Shown: positions 7,000 to 14,926 of the stretch, in pieces
Position numbering within the stretch: the first letter of the stretch is position 1
Layout of the letters: the number at the start of each line of letters is the position of its first letter
Origin: Chitinophagaceae bacterium
GTDB taxonomy: Bacteria > Bacteroidota > Bacteroidia > Chitinophagales > Chitinophagaceae
NCBI GenBank assembly: GCA_947466405.1
Contig: CANICR010000011.1
Coordinates: 1-33,795, forward strand
DNA length: 33,795 nt
Direction of reading: 5' to 3'
The notes under the pieces: model-generated
Database searches by the model: none
Seen by the model: the letters and a program-made list of their open reading frames with translations, nothing else
What the model was told of the DNA's origin: nothing
Made by a program: the position numbers and the translations under genes

Positions 7000-7755
7000 T
7001 TAAATATTCATTCCTCCACAGGCGCTGATGGTTTGCCCGGTAATATAATTCCCCAGATCGCTTCCTAAAAAAAGACAGACATTTGCAATATCTTCTGCGC
7101 TAGCAAATCTTCCAAGTGGTATCAATGATTTATATTTATCAGCACTATTTCCATCTTTTAAATAACTTGTCATATCGGTTTCTACAAATCCAGGCGCAAT
7201 CGCATTACATCTAATATTTCTACTTCCTAGTTCTTTAGCAACACTTTTTGTAAAACCAATAACGCCAGCTTTGCTTGCAGCATAACTACTTTGCCCAGCA
7301 TTTCCCATCTCTCCAATAACGCTACTCATATTAATAATACTACCGCTTTTAGCCTTCATCATGGGCTTGATTACGTGCTTGGTCATATTAAAGACGCTAT
7401 CAAGGTTTACGCGCATGACTTCGTTCCATTGTTCAGGTGTCATTCTAAGTAATAAATTATCTTTAGAAATCCCTGCATTATTTACACAGATATCTATTTG
7501 TCCGAATGCTGCAATAATATCATTTATCAGTTTTTCACAAGCATTAAAGTCAGCCGCATTGCTTTGAAATGCCATTGCCTTAGTTCCAAGTGCTTCGATT
7601 TTAAGAACAAGTGCGGCCGCTTTTTCGGCACTGCTATCACTAATATATGTAAACGCAATTTGAGCTCCTTGCTCAGCAAATTTTAATGCAACCGCTTCAC
7701 CAATTCCTCTTGCAGCACCTGTGATAACAGCAACTTTTCCTTGTAATAATTTCAT
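7000..7755 (-). CDS. fabG: 3-oxoacyl-ACP reductase (FabG-like SDR)
   Basis: NADPH-dependent reduction of 3-oxoacyl-ACP in fatty-acid elongation is the likely reaction. The 251-residue product is a classical short-chain dehydrogenase: TGAARGIG cofactor loop at 13-20, NNAG at 92-95, N117, catalytic Ser145-Tyr158-Lys162, the APGFVETDM segment, and a C-terminal TGQTISACGGMNI like FabG. No acpP or other fab genes are adjacent, so it could also be a paralogue acting on another 3-oxoacyl or hydroxyacid substrate. It heads the run fabG-can-cupin on the minus strand; a promoter -7 box (7786-7793) lies about 30 bp before the ATG. Confidence 0.88.
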   Translation of the reverse strand: MKLLQGKVAVITGAARGIGEAVALKFAEQGAQIAFTYISDSSAEKAAALVLKIEALGTKAMAFQSNAADFNACEKLINDIIAAFGQIDICVNNAGISKDNLLLRMTPEQWNEVMRVNLDSVFNMTKHVIKPMMKAKSGSIINMSSVIGEMGNAGQSSYAASKAGVIGFTKSVAKELGSRNIRCNAIAPGFVETDMTSYLKDGNSADKYKSLIPLGRFASAEDIANVCLFLGSDLGNYITGQTISACGGMNI

Positions 7756-7785
7756 TTTTAGTATTTAATAGTAGATAATAAAAAG

Positions 7786-7793
7786 CAAAAGTA
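7786..7793 (-). promoter_or_regulatory. promoter -7 box for fabG-can-cupin
   Basis: On the minus strand this reads TACTTTTG, an exact match to the Bacteroidota -7 consensus TAnnTTTG. It lies 30 bp upstream of the fabG ATG. No clear TTG/TTTG -33 partner is visible at the usual 17-23 bp. Confidence 0.4.
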
Positions 7794-7821
7794 ATATGGA
7801 TGAAGGTATAAAAAAAATAAC

Positions 7822-9333
7822 CTAGCTATTTATCATATTTAAAATTTCTTCTACAATAATTCTTTCATTGCTAAGCCTTGGTATTTTATGTTGGCCTCCA
7901 ACTTGACCTTTTTTTTGTAACCATTTAGAAAAAGTTCCTTTGGGTAATGAGTGAATTTTTGGTAAACCAAGCGCAATGTCTTTATACCTCTTCGCTTCGT
8001 AATCACTATTAACATTTTTTAAAGCAATGTCAAGCTCCTCGGTAAATATTTTTAAATCAACAGGTTCTCGATCAAATTCAATGAGCCATTCATGGGCTCC
8101 GTTTTTTTCTTCAGAAAAATAAATAGGCGCTGCGGTATAATCCGAAATAATAGCGTTTGTTTTTTTGGTTGCAACAGTAATCGCAGCGTCTGAATTATCT
8201 ACAATAACTTCTTCTCCAAAAGCGTTTATATAATGTTTCAGCCTTCCGGTTACTTTTATTTTATAAGGATCAACCGAAGTAAAAGCAATGGTGTCTCCTA
8301 CAAGATAACGCCATAAGCCACCGGTAGTAGTAATTATTATAGCATAATTTTTACCAGGAATAACCTTATCCAGCCCAATTGTATTTGGAATTTTTTTTCC
8401 ATATTCTTCAATGGGCATAAACTCATAAAAAATACCATGCTCTGTGAATAGCGTCATTCCATCATCATTTGGATTTTCCTGACCGGCAAAAAAACCTTCG
8501 CTTGCATTATATATTTCGAGGTAGTTTATTTTTTTACCAATAATTTTTTCAAATTGATCACGGTATGGAATAAACGAAACGCCTCCATTTATATAGAGCT
8601 CAAGATTTGGCCAAATATCTTTGATGTATTCCTTTTGCTTTATTTCTAAAATACGTTTGAGTAATAAAAGGGTCCACGTGGGAACGCCCGCTAAAGAGGT
8701 TACATTTTCGTTAGCGGTTGACTGAGCGAGCTTTTCAATTTTTTCTCCCCAATCGTCCATTAAGGCAACGCTAAGCTCCGGCGTTCGAAGCCACTGTCCC
8801 CAAAAGGGAGTGTTCTGTATTAAAACGGCGCTGAGGTCTCCATATTGAATATCTTCATTAAGTTGATTTATTTGGTGTGACCCACCCACCACCAAACCTT
8901 TTCCAGTGAGCAAATCGCTTGACGGAAAGTTGTTATAGTAATTAGTCAGCACATCTTTACTTGCTTTAAAATGGTTTTCTTGTAAACTTTCGTCGCTTAC
9001 AGGAATAAACTTGCTTTTATTGTTTGTTGTTCCGCTGCTTTTAGCAAACCATTTAACTGGTGTATTCCAAAGTACATTTTCTTCACCTTTCAGCATCTGT
9101 TCAATATAAGGTTGCAGGTCTTCGTATTCATGTATGGGCACTTTTCTTTTATATTCTTTCAAAGAAAAAAGCGAAGAGAAGTTATATTTTTTTCCAAATT
9201 GAGTGTATTGAGCTGTGGTAACAAGGTCTTGCAAAACGGCTCTTTGCGCATCAATAGAATGGCTTGTCCAATTTTTAATTCGCCAAAGGCGCATCCTTGC
9301 CAACTTTGATATTGTTGAAGAAAGAAACTTCAT
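7822..9333 (-). CDS. GH3 auxin-responsive-promoter family protein (acyl-adenylate amidoligase fold)
   Basis: A 503-residue member of PF03321. Adenylation motifs seen: FAKSSGTTNNKSKF (99-103 is SSGTT), YNASEGFF, and GLWRYLVGDTIAF, all in the expected order; the C-terminal GGQHKIPRLSNER segment is also typical. Plant GH3 enzymes adenylate hormone carboxylates and join them to amino acids. Bacteroidota carry a widespread GH3 gene whose substrate has not been established to my knowledge. It follows lptB by 53 bp on the same strand and precedes fabG by 66 bp. It is likely an acyl/carboxylate-activating enzyme; a direct role in envelope lipid chemistry is only a guess from the neighbour. Confidence 0.92.
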   Translation of the reverse strand: MKFLSSTISKLARMRLWRIKNWTSHSIDAQRAVLQDLVTTAQYTQFGKKYNFSSLFSLKEYKRKVPIHEYEDLQPYIEQMLKGEENVLWNTPVKWFAKSSGTTNNKSKFIPVSDESLQENHFKASKDVLTNYYNNFPSSDLLTGKGLVVGGSHQINQLNEDIQYGDLSAVLIQNTPFWGQWLRTPELSVALMDDWGEKIEKLAQSTANENVTSLAGVPTWTLLLLKRILEIKQKEYIKDIWPNLELYINGGVSFIPYRDQFEKIIGKKINYLEIYNASEGFFAGQENPNDDGMTLFTEHGIFYEFMPIEEYGKKIPNTIGLDKVIPGKNYAIIITTTGGLWRYLVGDTIAFTSVDPYKIKVTGRLKHYINAFGEEVIVDNSDAAITVATKKTNAIISDYTAAPIYFSEEKNGAHEWLIEFDREPVDLKIFTEELDIALKNVNSDYEAKRYKDIALGLPKIHSLPKGTFSKWLQKKGQVGGQHKIPRLSNERIIVEEILNMINS

Positions 9334-9386
9334 GTATGGAAAGATAATTAAATTATCTCGTATGAATATTTATTATAAATCTTTCT

Positions 9387-10157
9387 TTATTGTCTAGCGG
9401 CTTGTTCGTGCAAATAATCTTTACGCTTGAGTTCAAAATTTCTTCCGAGGTAAAGGCTTCTTACTTGTTCATCGCTGGCAAGCTCTTCTGCGGTGCCGTG
9501 TTTAAAAATGGTGCCGTCAATTAATAGATAGGCTCGGTCACAAATTGAAAGGGTTTCGTTAACGTTGTGATCGGTTATTAAAATGCCAATGTTTTTATAT
9601 TTAAGCTTCGCAATAATTTCTTGGATATCTTCAACGGCAATAGGGTCAACACCAGCAAAGGGCTCGTCCAATAAAATAAATTTAGGATTAACAGCCAATG
9701 CGCGGGCAATTTCGGTTCTCCTTCTTTCTCCACCACTAAGTGTATCCCCATTATTTTTTCTAACATGCTGAAGTCGAAATTCATTTAGAAGGGATTCGAG
9801 CTTTTCTTTTTGCTCCTCTTTATTTAATTTAGTCATTTCCAAAACGGCTATAATATTTTCTTCTACGCTTAGCTTTCTAAAAACACTTGCTTCCTGGGGT
9901 AGATAGCCAATGCCCATTTTTGCCCGCTTGTACATAGGGGCTTGCGTTATTTTTGAATTGTTTAAAAAAACATCTCCACTATCGGGCTTTACTAAACCTA
10001 CCACTTGATAAAAGGAAGTTGTTTTTCCTGCGCCATTAGGCCCAAGCAACCCAACAATTTCGCCTTGACTTACCTCAAAAGAAACATTATTAACAACAGT
10101 TCTGTTGCTATATCTTTTGACTAAGTTTTTGGTATAAATAGTTAAGGGCTCTTGCAT
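9387..10157 (-). CDS. lptB: LPS export ABC transporter ATP-binding protein
   Basis: LptB powers extraction of lipopolysaccharide from the inner membrane with LptF and LptG. The 256-residue ATPase shows Walker [10 protein letters not shown] (39-47), LSGGE signature (140-144), [13 protein letters not shown] with Walker B D164 and catalytic E165, and [10 protein letters not shown] with switch His197. [13 protein letters not shown] and the final LYLGRNFEL are LptB-specific signatures rather than generic ABC features. No lptF, lptG, lptA or lptC is adjacent. The GH3 gene follows on the same strand. A -7 promoter box ends 9 bp before the ATG, implying a very short leader. Confidence 0.95.
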   Translation of the reverse strand: MQEPLTIYTKNLVKRYSNRTVVNNVSFEVSQGEIVGLLGPNGAGKTTSFYQVVGLVKPDSGDVFLNNSKITQAPMYKRAKMGIGYLPQEASVFRKLSVEENIIAVLEMTKLNKEEQKEKLESLLNEFRLQHVRKNNGDTLSGGERRRTEIARALAVNPKFILLDEPFAGVDPIAVEDIQEIIAKLKYKNIGILITDHNVNETLSICDRAYLLIDGTIFKHGTAEELASDEQVRSLYLGRNFELKRKDYLHEQAARQ

Positions 10158-10165
10158 GTTTTTTA

Positions 10166-10173
10166 CAAAAGTA
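10166..10173 (-). promoter_or_regulatory. promoter -7 box for lptB
   Basis: The minus strand reads TACTTTTG (TAnnTTTG consensus) ending 9 bp before the lptB ATG, so the transcript would start only a few bases before the start codon. The divergent metF promoter is about 75 bp away. No good -33 element is visible. Confidence 0.45.
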
Positions 10174-10247
10174 AATTAAATAACAAATAAGTAAGTAATA
10201 TTTTAATTATAAAAACTAAGAAATAGCAGATTATTTAGCAAACAGTC

Positions 10248-10278
10248 TTTGATAGTTTTTCTTTTGGTTATATCTTTA
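10248..10278 (+). promoter_or_regulatory. Bacteroidota-type promoter of metF
   Basis: TTTG at 10248-10251, a 19-bp spacer, then TATCTTTA at 10271-10278 (one base from TAnnTTTG). The spacing matches the Bacteroidota sigma consensus, and the box ends 16 bp before the metF ATG. No SAM-riboswitch-like structure is recognisable in the short leader. Confidence 0.5.
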
Positions 10279-10294
10279 TTTAAATATTGATTTC

Positions 10295-11248
10295 ATGAAA
10301 GTAACAGACCATATTGGCCAATCGGATAAAACAATAATTTCGTTTGAGATATTACCACCGTTAAAGGGAAAGGGCATTCAGTCTTTATATACGCATCTAG
10401 ACCCATTGATGGAATATAATCCTGCGTTCATAAATGTTACCTATCATAGAAGTGAACATACGTTTAAAAAAAGATCTGATGGTTCTTTTGAAAAAGTGGT
10501 TGTGAGAAAGAGGCCTGGCACAGAATCTATTTGTGCGGCTATTATGAATAAATATGAAGTGGACACTGTTCCGCATTTAATTTGTGGAGGATTTGGTGTT
10601 AGCGAAACAGAAGATGCCTTAATTAATTTAAATTATTTAGGAATAGACAATGTATTGGTGTTAAGGGGAGATGCTGCAAAGAACGAGTCGGCGTTTGAGC
10701 CAGAACCGGGTGGTCATAAATATGCGATTGATTTATTAAAGCAGGTCGTTAATTTAAACGAGGGTATTTATTTAGAAGAGGATTTAAAAAACACCTCTAA
10801 AACAAAGTTTTGTATAGGTGTGGCAGGTTATCCCGAAAAACATTTTGAAGCGCCTAATATGGAGAGCGACTTAAAACACTTAAAAGCAAAAGTAGATGCA
10901 GGGGCAGACTATATAATAACCCAAATGTTTTTTGATAATGCCAAGTATTTCTCTTTTGTAAAATCATGTAGAGATCTTGGAATTAAGGTTCCTATTATTC
11001 CAGGTTTAAAGCCAGTTTATACTAAAAAGCAGCTCACTATATTACCTAAAACCTTTCATATAGACTTACCAACACCCCTATCCGAAGCGGTTGCGAGCTG
11101 TAAAACTGATTTAGATGTAGAAAAGATTGGACAGGAGTGGCTTTTAGAACAATCCAAAGAGCTAAAAAAAGCTGGCGTCCCAGTGCTTCACTATTATACA
11201 TTAGGCCGACCACAACTAGTAGCCAATGTTGTAAAAGCGCTTTTATAA
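10295..11248 (+). CDS. metF: methylenetetrahydrofolate reductase
   Basis: MetF reduces 5,10-methylene-THF to 5-methyl-THF, the methyl donor for methionine synthase. The 317-residue product shows the family's ordered motifs: ISFEILPP (FAD/substrate residue Glu), FINVTYHRSEH, VPHLICGGF, NVLVLRGDAA, CIGVAGYPEKH, YIITQMFFD and PIIPGLKPV. The C-terminal PVLHYYTLGRP is the expected folate-side strand. Length and order are complete. It stands alone, with no metH next to it, under its own promoter, and is followed after 57 bp by a small hypothetical gene. Confidence 0.96.
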   Translation: MKVTDHIGQSDKTIISFEILPPLKGKGIQSLYTHLDPLMEYNPAFINVTYHRSEHTFKKRSDGSFEKVVVRKRPGTESICAAIMNKYEVDTVPHLICGGFGVSETEDALINLNYLGIDNVLVLRGDAAKNESAFEPEPGGHKYAIDLLKQVVNLNEGIYLEEDLKNTSKTKFCIGVAGYPEKHFEAPNMESDLKHLKAKVDAGADYIITQMFFDNAKYFSFVKSCRDLGIKVPIIPGLKPVYTKKQLTILPKTFHIDLPTPLSEAVASCKTDLDVEKIGQEWLLEQSKELKKAGVPVLHYYTLGRPQLVANVVKALL

Positions 11249-11305
11249 GTAATAACCACCAGTAAAAATCAGTATAAATATAATAAATGAGGTAAAACTG
11301 CGTTT

Positions 11306-11650
11306 ATGGGTATAAACAAAGTGTTTATGCCAAGATATTATAATGTACAAGAGGTGGTTATTGTTTCCGGAACAGAATTTACCAACAGAGAACAGCGTAA
11401 AAAAAACCAAACCAAACACCATAATCCACATCAGCAACGGTCACTCAAGGAAGCTTGTTGGAATGGTCAACTTAAAGAAATGATGCCCGAAATATTTAAT
11501 GATTTTTCAAAAGACTCGACACTTTTTTTATGGCACATGAAAGAGTGTAACAATATTTTTACATTAGAGTTAGCCGAAAGTCCAAATCAAATAGATTTTT
11601 CAAAATCAATAGACCCTTATTTATTTATGGAGCTGCAGGAGTATAATTAA
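11306..11650 (+). CDS. hypothetical protein, 114 residues
   Basis: Not recognised. The product is soluble, with a basic middle (REQRKKNQTKHHNPHQQR) followed by an acidic C-terminal half (EIFNDFSKDSTLFLWHMKECNN...). No signal peptide, membrane helix or metal motif is evident. Evidence that it is real: ATG start, normal-looking composition, and a strong intrinsic terminator 38 bp after its stop with no other gene in between. A 64-codon frame on the opposite strand (11243-11437) overlaps its first part and is unlikely to be coding. It may be co-transcribed with metF. Confidence 0.6.
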   Translation: MGINKVFMPRYYNVQEVVIVSGTEFTNREQRKKNQTKHHNPHQQRSLKEACWNGQLKEMMPEIFNDFSKDSTLFLWHMKECNNIFTLELAESPNQIDFSKSIDPYLFMELQEYN

Positions 11651-11687
11651 AAACAACTTAGCAATAATGGCATTATAATATAGAAAA

Positions 11688-11716
11688 CAAAAACCCCGAA
11701 ATTTTCGGGGTTTTTT
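11688..11716 (+). terminator. intrinsic terminator after the metF-hypothetical unit
   Basis: A GC-rich near-perfect palindrome (ACCCCGAAA / TTTTCGGGGT) flanked by A-tract and followed by TTTTTT. The bidirectional form would also stop minus-strand transcription. It separates metF/hypothetical from the gene-free stretch before paaA. Confidence 0.9.
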
Positions 11717-11806
11717 ATGCGGCTTCAAATATTTTTCTTTTTAAAGAATTACATAGGAAACGGAAGCCTTGTTTTCATTGGAGTTGGATAGTTTACTTAG
11801 GATATG

Positions 11807-11862
11807 GATTGCTTGTTATCTGATATAAAAGTAAATGCTTTAAAAGTCCCCGTCAAGCAATC
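11807..11862. repeat. 9-bp perfect inverted repeat spanning 56 bp
   Basis: GATTGCTTG at 11807-11815 and CAAGCAATC at 11854-11862 are exact reverse complements separated by 38 nt that includes a short CTTTAAAAG motif. It could be the closing stem of a structured RNA. There is no T run after it, so it is not a terminator. Confidence 0.35.
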
Positions 11863-11893
11863 GTTTAATAAAGCTATAAAAATGGGTCTTTAC

Positions 11894-11937
11894 ACTTGTT
11901 TATGTTAAGTAATGATACTTAAACACCTACAACAAGT
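11894..11937. repeat. nested inverted repeats (two-part hairpin)
   Basis: Outer arms ACTTGTT (11894-11900) and AACAAGT (11931-11937) enclose inner arms TTAAGTA (11905-11911) and TACTTAA (11916-11922), with a 4-nt apical loop and 4/8-nt internal loop. The inner repeat alone, 7 bp with a 4-bp gap, also has the shape of a regulator operator and the same spacer length as the paa operator 140 bp downstream. Confidence 0.4.
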
Positions 11938-12060
11938 ATATTATTCTTGGAATTACTGTGTCAATAAATATCCCCAGGCATTATCGAAAGAAGTAATTGC
12001 CTTTCCAGAAAGATCTTTATACTCATTTTTATCATTTTAACTAAAAACAAACACGATATT

Positions 12061-12080
12061 AAACTAACGATTGTTAGTTT
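12061..12080. promoter_or_regulatory. operator-like inverted repeat at the paa promoter
   Basis: AAACTAAC (12061-12068), spacer GATT, GTTAGTTT (12073-12080): a perfect 8-bp inverted repeat overlapping the probable -33 element of the paaA promoter. Size and position fit a TetR-family repressor site such as those that control phenylacetate genes through phenylacetyl-CoA in other bacteria. No regulator gene lies in the window, so the binding protein is inferred. Confidence 0.6.
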
Positions 12081-12103
12081 TTGAACTACATTTATTATAT
12101 TTG
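12071..12103 (+). promoter_or_regulatory. Bacteroidota-type promoter of the paa genes
   Basis: TATATTTG at 12096-12103 is an exact TAnnTTTG -7 box. A TTG at 12071-12073 lies 22 bp upstream, within the 17-23 bp spacing known for Flavobacterium promoters, and falls inside the inverted repeat. The box ends 16 bp before the paaA ATG. Confidence 0.6.
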
Positions 12104-12119
12104 ATTAAAATATACCAAC

Positions 12120-13067
12120 ATGTCATTACACGATCTGGAAAAAACTTTTCAAGATAAAATTGATAAGGAGATAAAAATAGAACCAAAAGATTGGATGCCA
12201 GAAGCATATAGAAAAACGAATCTCAGGCAGATAAGCCAACATGCCCATAGCGAAATTGTAGGAATGTTGCCAGAAGGGAATTGGATAACTCGTGCGCCTT
12301 CTTTAAAAAGAAAGGCGATATTAATAGCTAAGGTTCAAGATGAGGCTGGCCATGGTTTGTATTTATATTCTGCTGCTGAAACGTTGGGGACAAGCAGGGA
12401 GCAGATGGTAGAAGATTTGAATAGCGGAAAAGCAAAATATTCTTCTATTTTTAATTATCCAACGCTAACCTGGGCGGATATGGGCGCAGTAGGATGGCTG
12501 GTTGATGGTGCAGCAATATTAAATCAGGTAATGTTGTGCAGAACATCTTATGGTCCTTATGCAAGAGCAATGGTTCGTATTTGTAAAGAAGAAAGCTTTC
12601 ATCAACGTCAGGGATTTGAAACCCTGTTGGTGCTTAGCAAAGGAACAAAAGAACAAAAAGCAATGTGTCAGGATGCTATTAACAGATGGTGGTGGCCAAG
12701 CTTAATGATGTTTGGTCCAAAAGATAGCGAAAGTACTAATAGTGATCAAAGTATTAAATGGAAAATAAAAAGAAAAACGAACGATGAGCTTCGTCAACAG
12801 TTTGTTGACATGATTACTGAGCAAATAAAACTTTTAGGAATGACGCTCCCTGACGAAAGTATTCGATGGAACAAACAAAGAAATCATTATGATTTTGGTG
12901 AAATAAACTGGGATGAATTTTGGAGTGTTGTAAAAGGAAACGGCCCATGCAACAAGCAAAGGCTTGAAGCAAAAAACAAAGATCATCAAGAAGGGCTTTG
13001 GGTTAGAAAAGCCGCATTGGCTTATGCAGAAAAAAAACGATTACGCGTAACAGTTAAAGTAGCATAA
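12120..13067 (+). CDS. paaA: phenylacetyl-CoA epoxidase catalytic subunit
   Basis: PaaA is the di-iron subunit of the ring-1,2-epoxidase that converts phenylacetyl-CoA into its 1,2-epoxide. The 315-residue product is very close to the enterobacterial protein throughout: [45 protein letters not shown] and [17 protein letters not shown]. Likely iron ligands are E45, E75, H78, D129, E158 and H161. The gene is the first of the operon, 16 bp after the promoter box, with paaB 15 bp downstream. It works as a complex with PaaC (structural), PaaB and a reductase, PaaE, which is not encoded in this window. Confidence 0.98.
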   Translation: MSLHDLEKTFQDKIDKEIKIEPKDWMPEAYRKTNLRQISQHAHSEIVGMLPEGNWITRAPSLKRKAILIAKVQDEAGHGLYLYSAAETLGTSREQMVEDLNSGKAKYSSIFNYPTLTWADMGAVGWLVDGAAILNQVMLCRTSYGPYARAMVRICKEESFHQRQGFETLLVLSKGTKEQKAMCQDAINRWWWPSLMMFGPKDSESTNSDQSIKWKIKRKTNDELRQQFVDMITEQIKLLGMTLPDESIRWNKQRNHYDFGEINWDEFWSVVKGNGPCNKQRLEAKNKDHQEGLWVRKAALAYAEKKRLRVTVKVA

Positions 13068-13082
13068 CTTAAAAAAACAAGC

Positions 13083-13448
13083 ATGAATATTCAAATAAGA
13101 AAGTGTTATTACGGAGATATACCCGAAGAAAATAATTCTGGTGCTGGCACCCAGTCGGCATCTAATGAGTCGCTGTGGCCTTTGTGGGAAGTTTTTATTC
13201 GAAGCAAGCAGGGACTTGACCATAAACACGCCGGAAGTTTGCATGCTGCAGATGCGCAAATGGCGATGGAGAATGCGAGGGATGTGTATACAAGAAGACA
13301 AGAAGGCGTTAGTCTTTGGGTAGTTGAGAGTAAAAATATCCACGCGAGTAATCCAGATGAAGCAGAAATGTTTTTTGAACCATCTTCGGATAAGGCTTAC
13401 CGTCATCCTACATTTTATGATTTACCAGACGAAGTAAAACACATGTAA
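13083..13448 (+). CDS. paaB: phenylacetyl-CoA epoxidase subunit PaaB
   Basis: PaaB is the small subunit needed to assemble the active epoxidase. Residues about 30-121 match the family strongly: LWPLWEVFIRSKQGLDHKH, GSLHAADAQMAMENARD, YTRRQEGVSLWVV and YRHPTFYDLPDEVKHM. The 121-residue protein is longer than the usual ~95 because of an N-terminal extension of about 28 residues (IRKCYYGDIPEENNSGAG...). No internal ATG would give a shorter form, so the extension is probably translated. It sits between paaA (15 bp) and paaC (40 bp). Confidence 0.97.
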   Translation: MNIQIRKCYYGDIPEENNSGAGTQSASNESLWPLWEVFIRSKQGLDHKHAGSLHAADAQMAMENARDVYTRRQEGVSLWVVESKNIHASNPDEAEMFFEPSSDKAYRHPTFYDLPDEVKHM

Positions 13449-13488
13449 TCGCTATTAATTAAATAATTCGACTTTAGAATAATAATCA

Positions 13489-14256
13489 ATGAACCAGCAC
13501 CAACAAATAAATGAATCAATAAAGTGTTTAATTGATCAAACGCTACATTTAGCAGATACTTGCTTGATACTAGGACAACGAAATAGCGAATGGTGTGCGC
13601 ATGGGCCTATATTAGAACAAGATATCGCTATCACAAACATTACACTAGATTTAATAGGTCAAGCCAGAAATTTTTATCAATATGCTGCAAAGCTATTAGT
13701 GGAGTATGAGCAAAAGCAAGCAACAGAAGACACGTTGGCTTATTTGAGAACAGAAAGAGAATTTAAGAATTTGTTGATTTGTGAGTTACCTAATGGCGAT
13801 TGGGCAAATACGATTTTACGTCAGTTTTTTTTCAGCACATTTCAGGTATTATTATTTGAGGAAATGTCACACTCAAAAGACGCCCAACTTTCTGCTATTG
13901 CAATTAAGTCCATTAAAGAAACAAATTACCATGTTAAATGGAGCAGCGAATGGGTAATAAGATTAGGTGATGGAACGGCGGAAAGTAAAGAAAGAATGAT
14001 AAATGCGGTAGATAATTTATGGATGTATACTGGAGAGTTTTTTATTCCTGCGAAATATGAAACAATAGATGTTGTTTTATTAAAAGAAAAATGGTTGCAG
14101 AAAGTAAAAGAAGTTTTTGATGAAGCGACATTAATAATACCAGATAAAGGCTTTATGCAATCGGGTGGAAAATTAGGAGCGCATACAGAACACCTTGGAT
14201 TTATTTTATCAGAACTTCAATATTTACAACGAGTACACCCGGGTGCTGAATGGTAA
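13489..14256 (+). CDS. paaC: phenylacetyl-CoA epoxidase structural subunit PaaC
   Basis: PaaC is the ferritin-fold partner of PaaA, needed for complex stability but not carrying the catalytic iron. The 255-residue product has family segments LADTCLILGQRNSEWCAHGPILEQDIA, LDLIGQARNFYQYAA, and the C-terminal GGKLGAHTEHLGFILSELQYLQRVHPGAEW, ending in the conserved GAxW. Length is normal. It is 40 bp after paaB and 19 bp before paaD. Confidence 0.97.
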   Translation: MNQHQQINESIKCLIDQTLHLADTCLILGQRNSEWCAHGPILEQDIAITNITLDLIGQARNFYQYAAKLLVEYEQKQATEDTLAYLRTEREFKNLLICELPNGDWANTILRQFFFSTFQVLLFEEMSHSKDAQLSAIAIKSIKETNYHVKWSSEWVIRLGDGTAESKERMINAVDNLWMYTGEFFIPAKYETIDVVLLKEKWLQKVKEVFDEATLIIPDKGFMQSGGKLGAHTEHLGFILSELQYLQRVHPGAEW

Positions 14257-14275
14257 TAGATAATTAACTATAACA

Positions 14276-14890
14276 ATGCCAAAAAGTGAGGCACAAAAAG
14301 AACTGGAAGTATATCGTAAAACAGGCGATGCGTATTTAAGCAATGAAGATAAAAATATGAACTTCAGTAAAAGTGATAAGCCTAATAAAAACATAAAAGA
14401 AGAGATTCTTTTAATACTTCAACAGGTTTGTGATCCTGAGATACCTGTGTTGTCCATCCTTGATTTAGGAATTGTAAGAGGGATAATACCTATTGATGAT
14501 GAAATAGAAATAATCATAACACCTACTTATTCTGGCTGTCCGGCAATGGATGCTATAGCAATAGATATAAAATTAAAACTAATTGAATACGGCTATAAGA
14601 AAGTAAAGGTTTCCTATACATTAAGTCCTGCTTGGACTACGAGCTGGATGACGCTAGAAGGAAAAAATAAACTTAAGCAATATGGAATAGCTCCGCCAAA
14701 TGATAAAAACGAAAAAGATTTTCAAAAAAGAATCAACAACTTGCTGTTTAAGGAAGAAGAAAATATAGAATGTCCACAATGTCATTCTACGCATACAAAC
14801 CTATTGAGTCAGTTTGGTTCTACAGCTTGTAAGGCACTTTATCAATGCTTAGATTGCAGAGAGCCGTTTGATTATTTTAAGTGTCACTAA
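14276..14890 (+). CDS. paaD: PaaD, maturation factor for the epoxidase
   Basis: PaaD belongs to the SufT/MIP18 family and is thought to help mature the iron centre of the epoxidase system. The protein has QQVCDPEIPVLSILDLGIVRGI, TPTYSGCPAMDA, LSPAWTTSWMT and a C-terminal Cys cluster (C166, C169, C185, C191, C194, C203) ending FDYFKCH, all as in known PaaD. The 204-residue reading is about 35 residues longer than the usual ~165; the extension (MPKSEAQKELEVYRKTGDAY) is unlike known PaaD. A start at Met28 (14357) would remove most of it. The upstream start is tentatively kept because the frame stays open, but I am unsure. Confidence 0.93.
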   Translation: MPKSEAQKELEVYRKTGDAYLSNEDKNMNFSKSDKPNKNIKEEILLILQQVCDPEIPVLSILDLGIVRGIIPIDDEIEIIITPTYSGCPAMDAIAIDIKLKLIEYGYKKVKVSYTLSPAWTTSWMTLEGKNKLKQYGIAPPNDKNEKDFQKRINNLLFKEEENIECPQCHSTHTNLLSQFGSTACKALYQCLDCREPFDYFKCH

Positions 14891-14926
14891 TATTCTTAAC
14901 TTTAGCCTTATATTAATAATTAAGAA

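Larger units (their letters stand above)
11717..12060. other. gene-free stretch before the paa genes
   Basis: About 340 bp with no supportable open reading frame and no tRNA, tmRNA, RNase P or SRP RNA signature that I can recognise. It holds two separate inverted-repeat structures (11807-11862 and 11894-11937), listed apart. It could contain a small regulatory RNA or operators for the downstream genes, or be decayed sequence. Confidence 0.4.

Noticed and set aside
10158-10294. SAM riboswitch before metF
   Set aside because: The promoter box leaves only about ten bases of leader, and no conserved riboswitch elements are visible.
11243-11437. 64-codon minus-strand frame opposite the hypothetical gene at 11306
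   Set aside because: It overlaps a better-supported gene and lacks recognisable features beyond AT-driven hydrophobicity.
11717-12060. RNase P RNA, tmRNA, SRP RNA or tRNA in the gene-free stretch
   Set aside because: None of the conserved sequence motifs of these RNAs could be found by reading.
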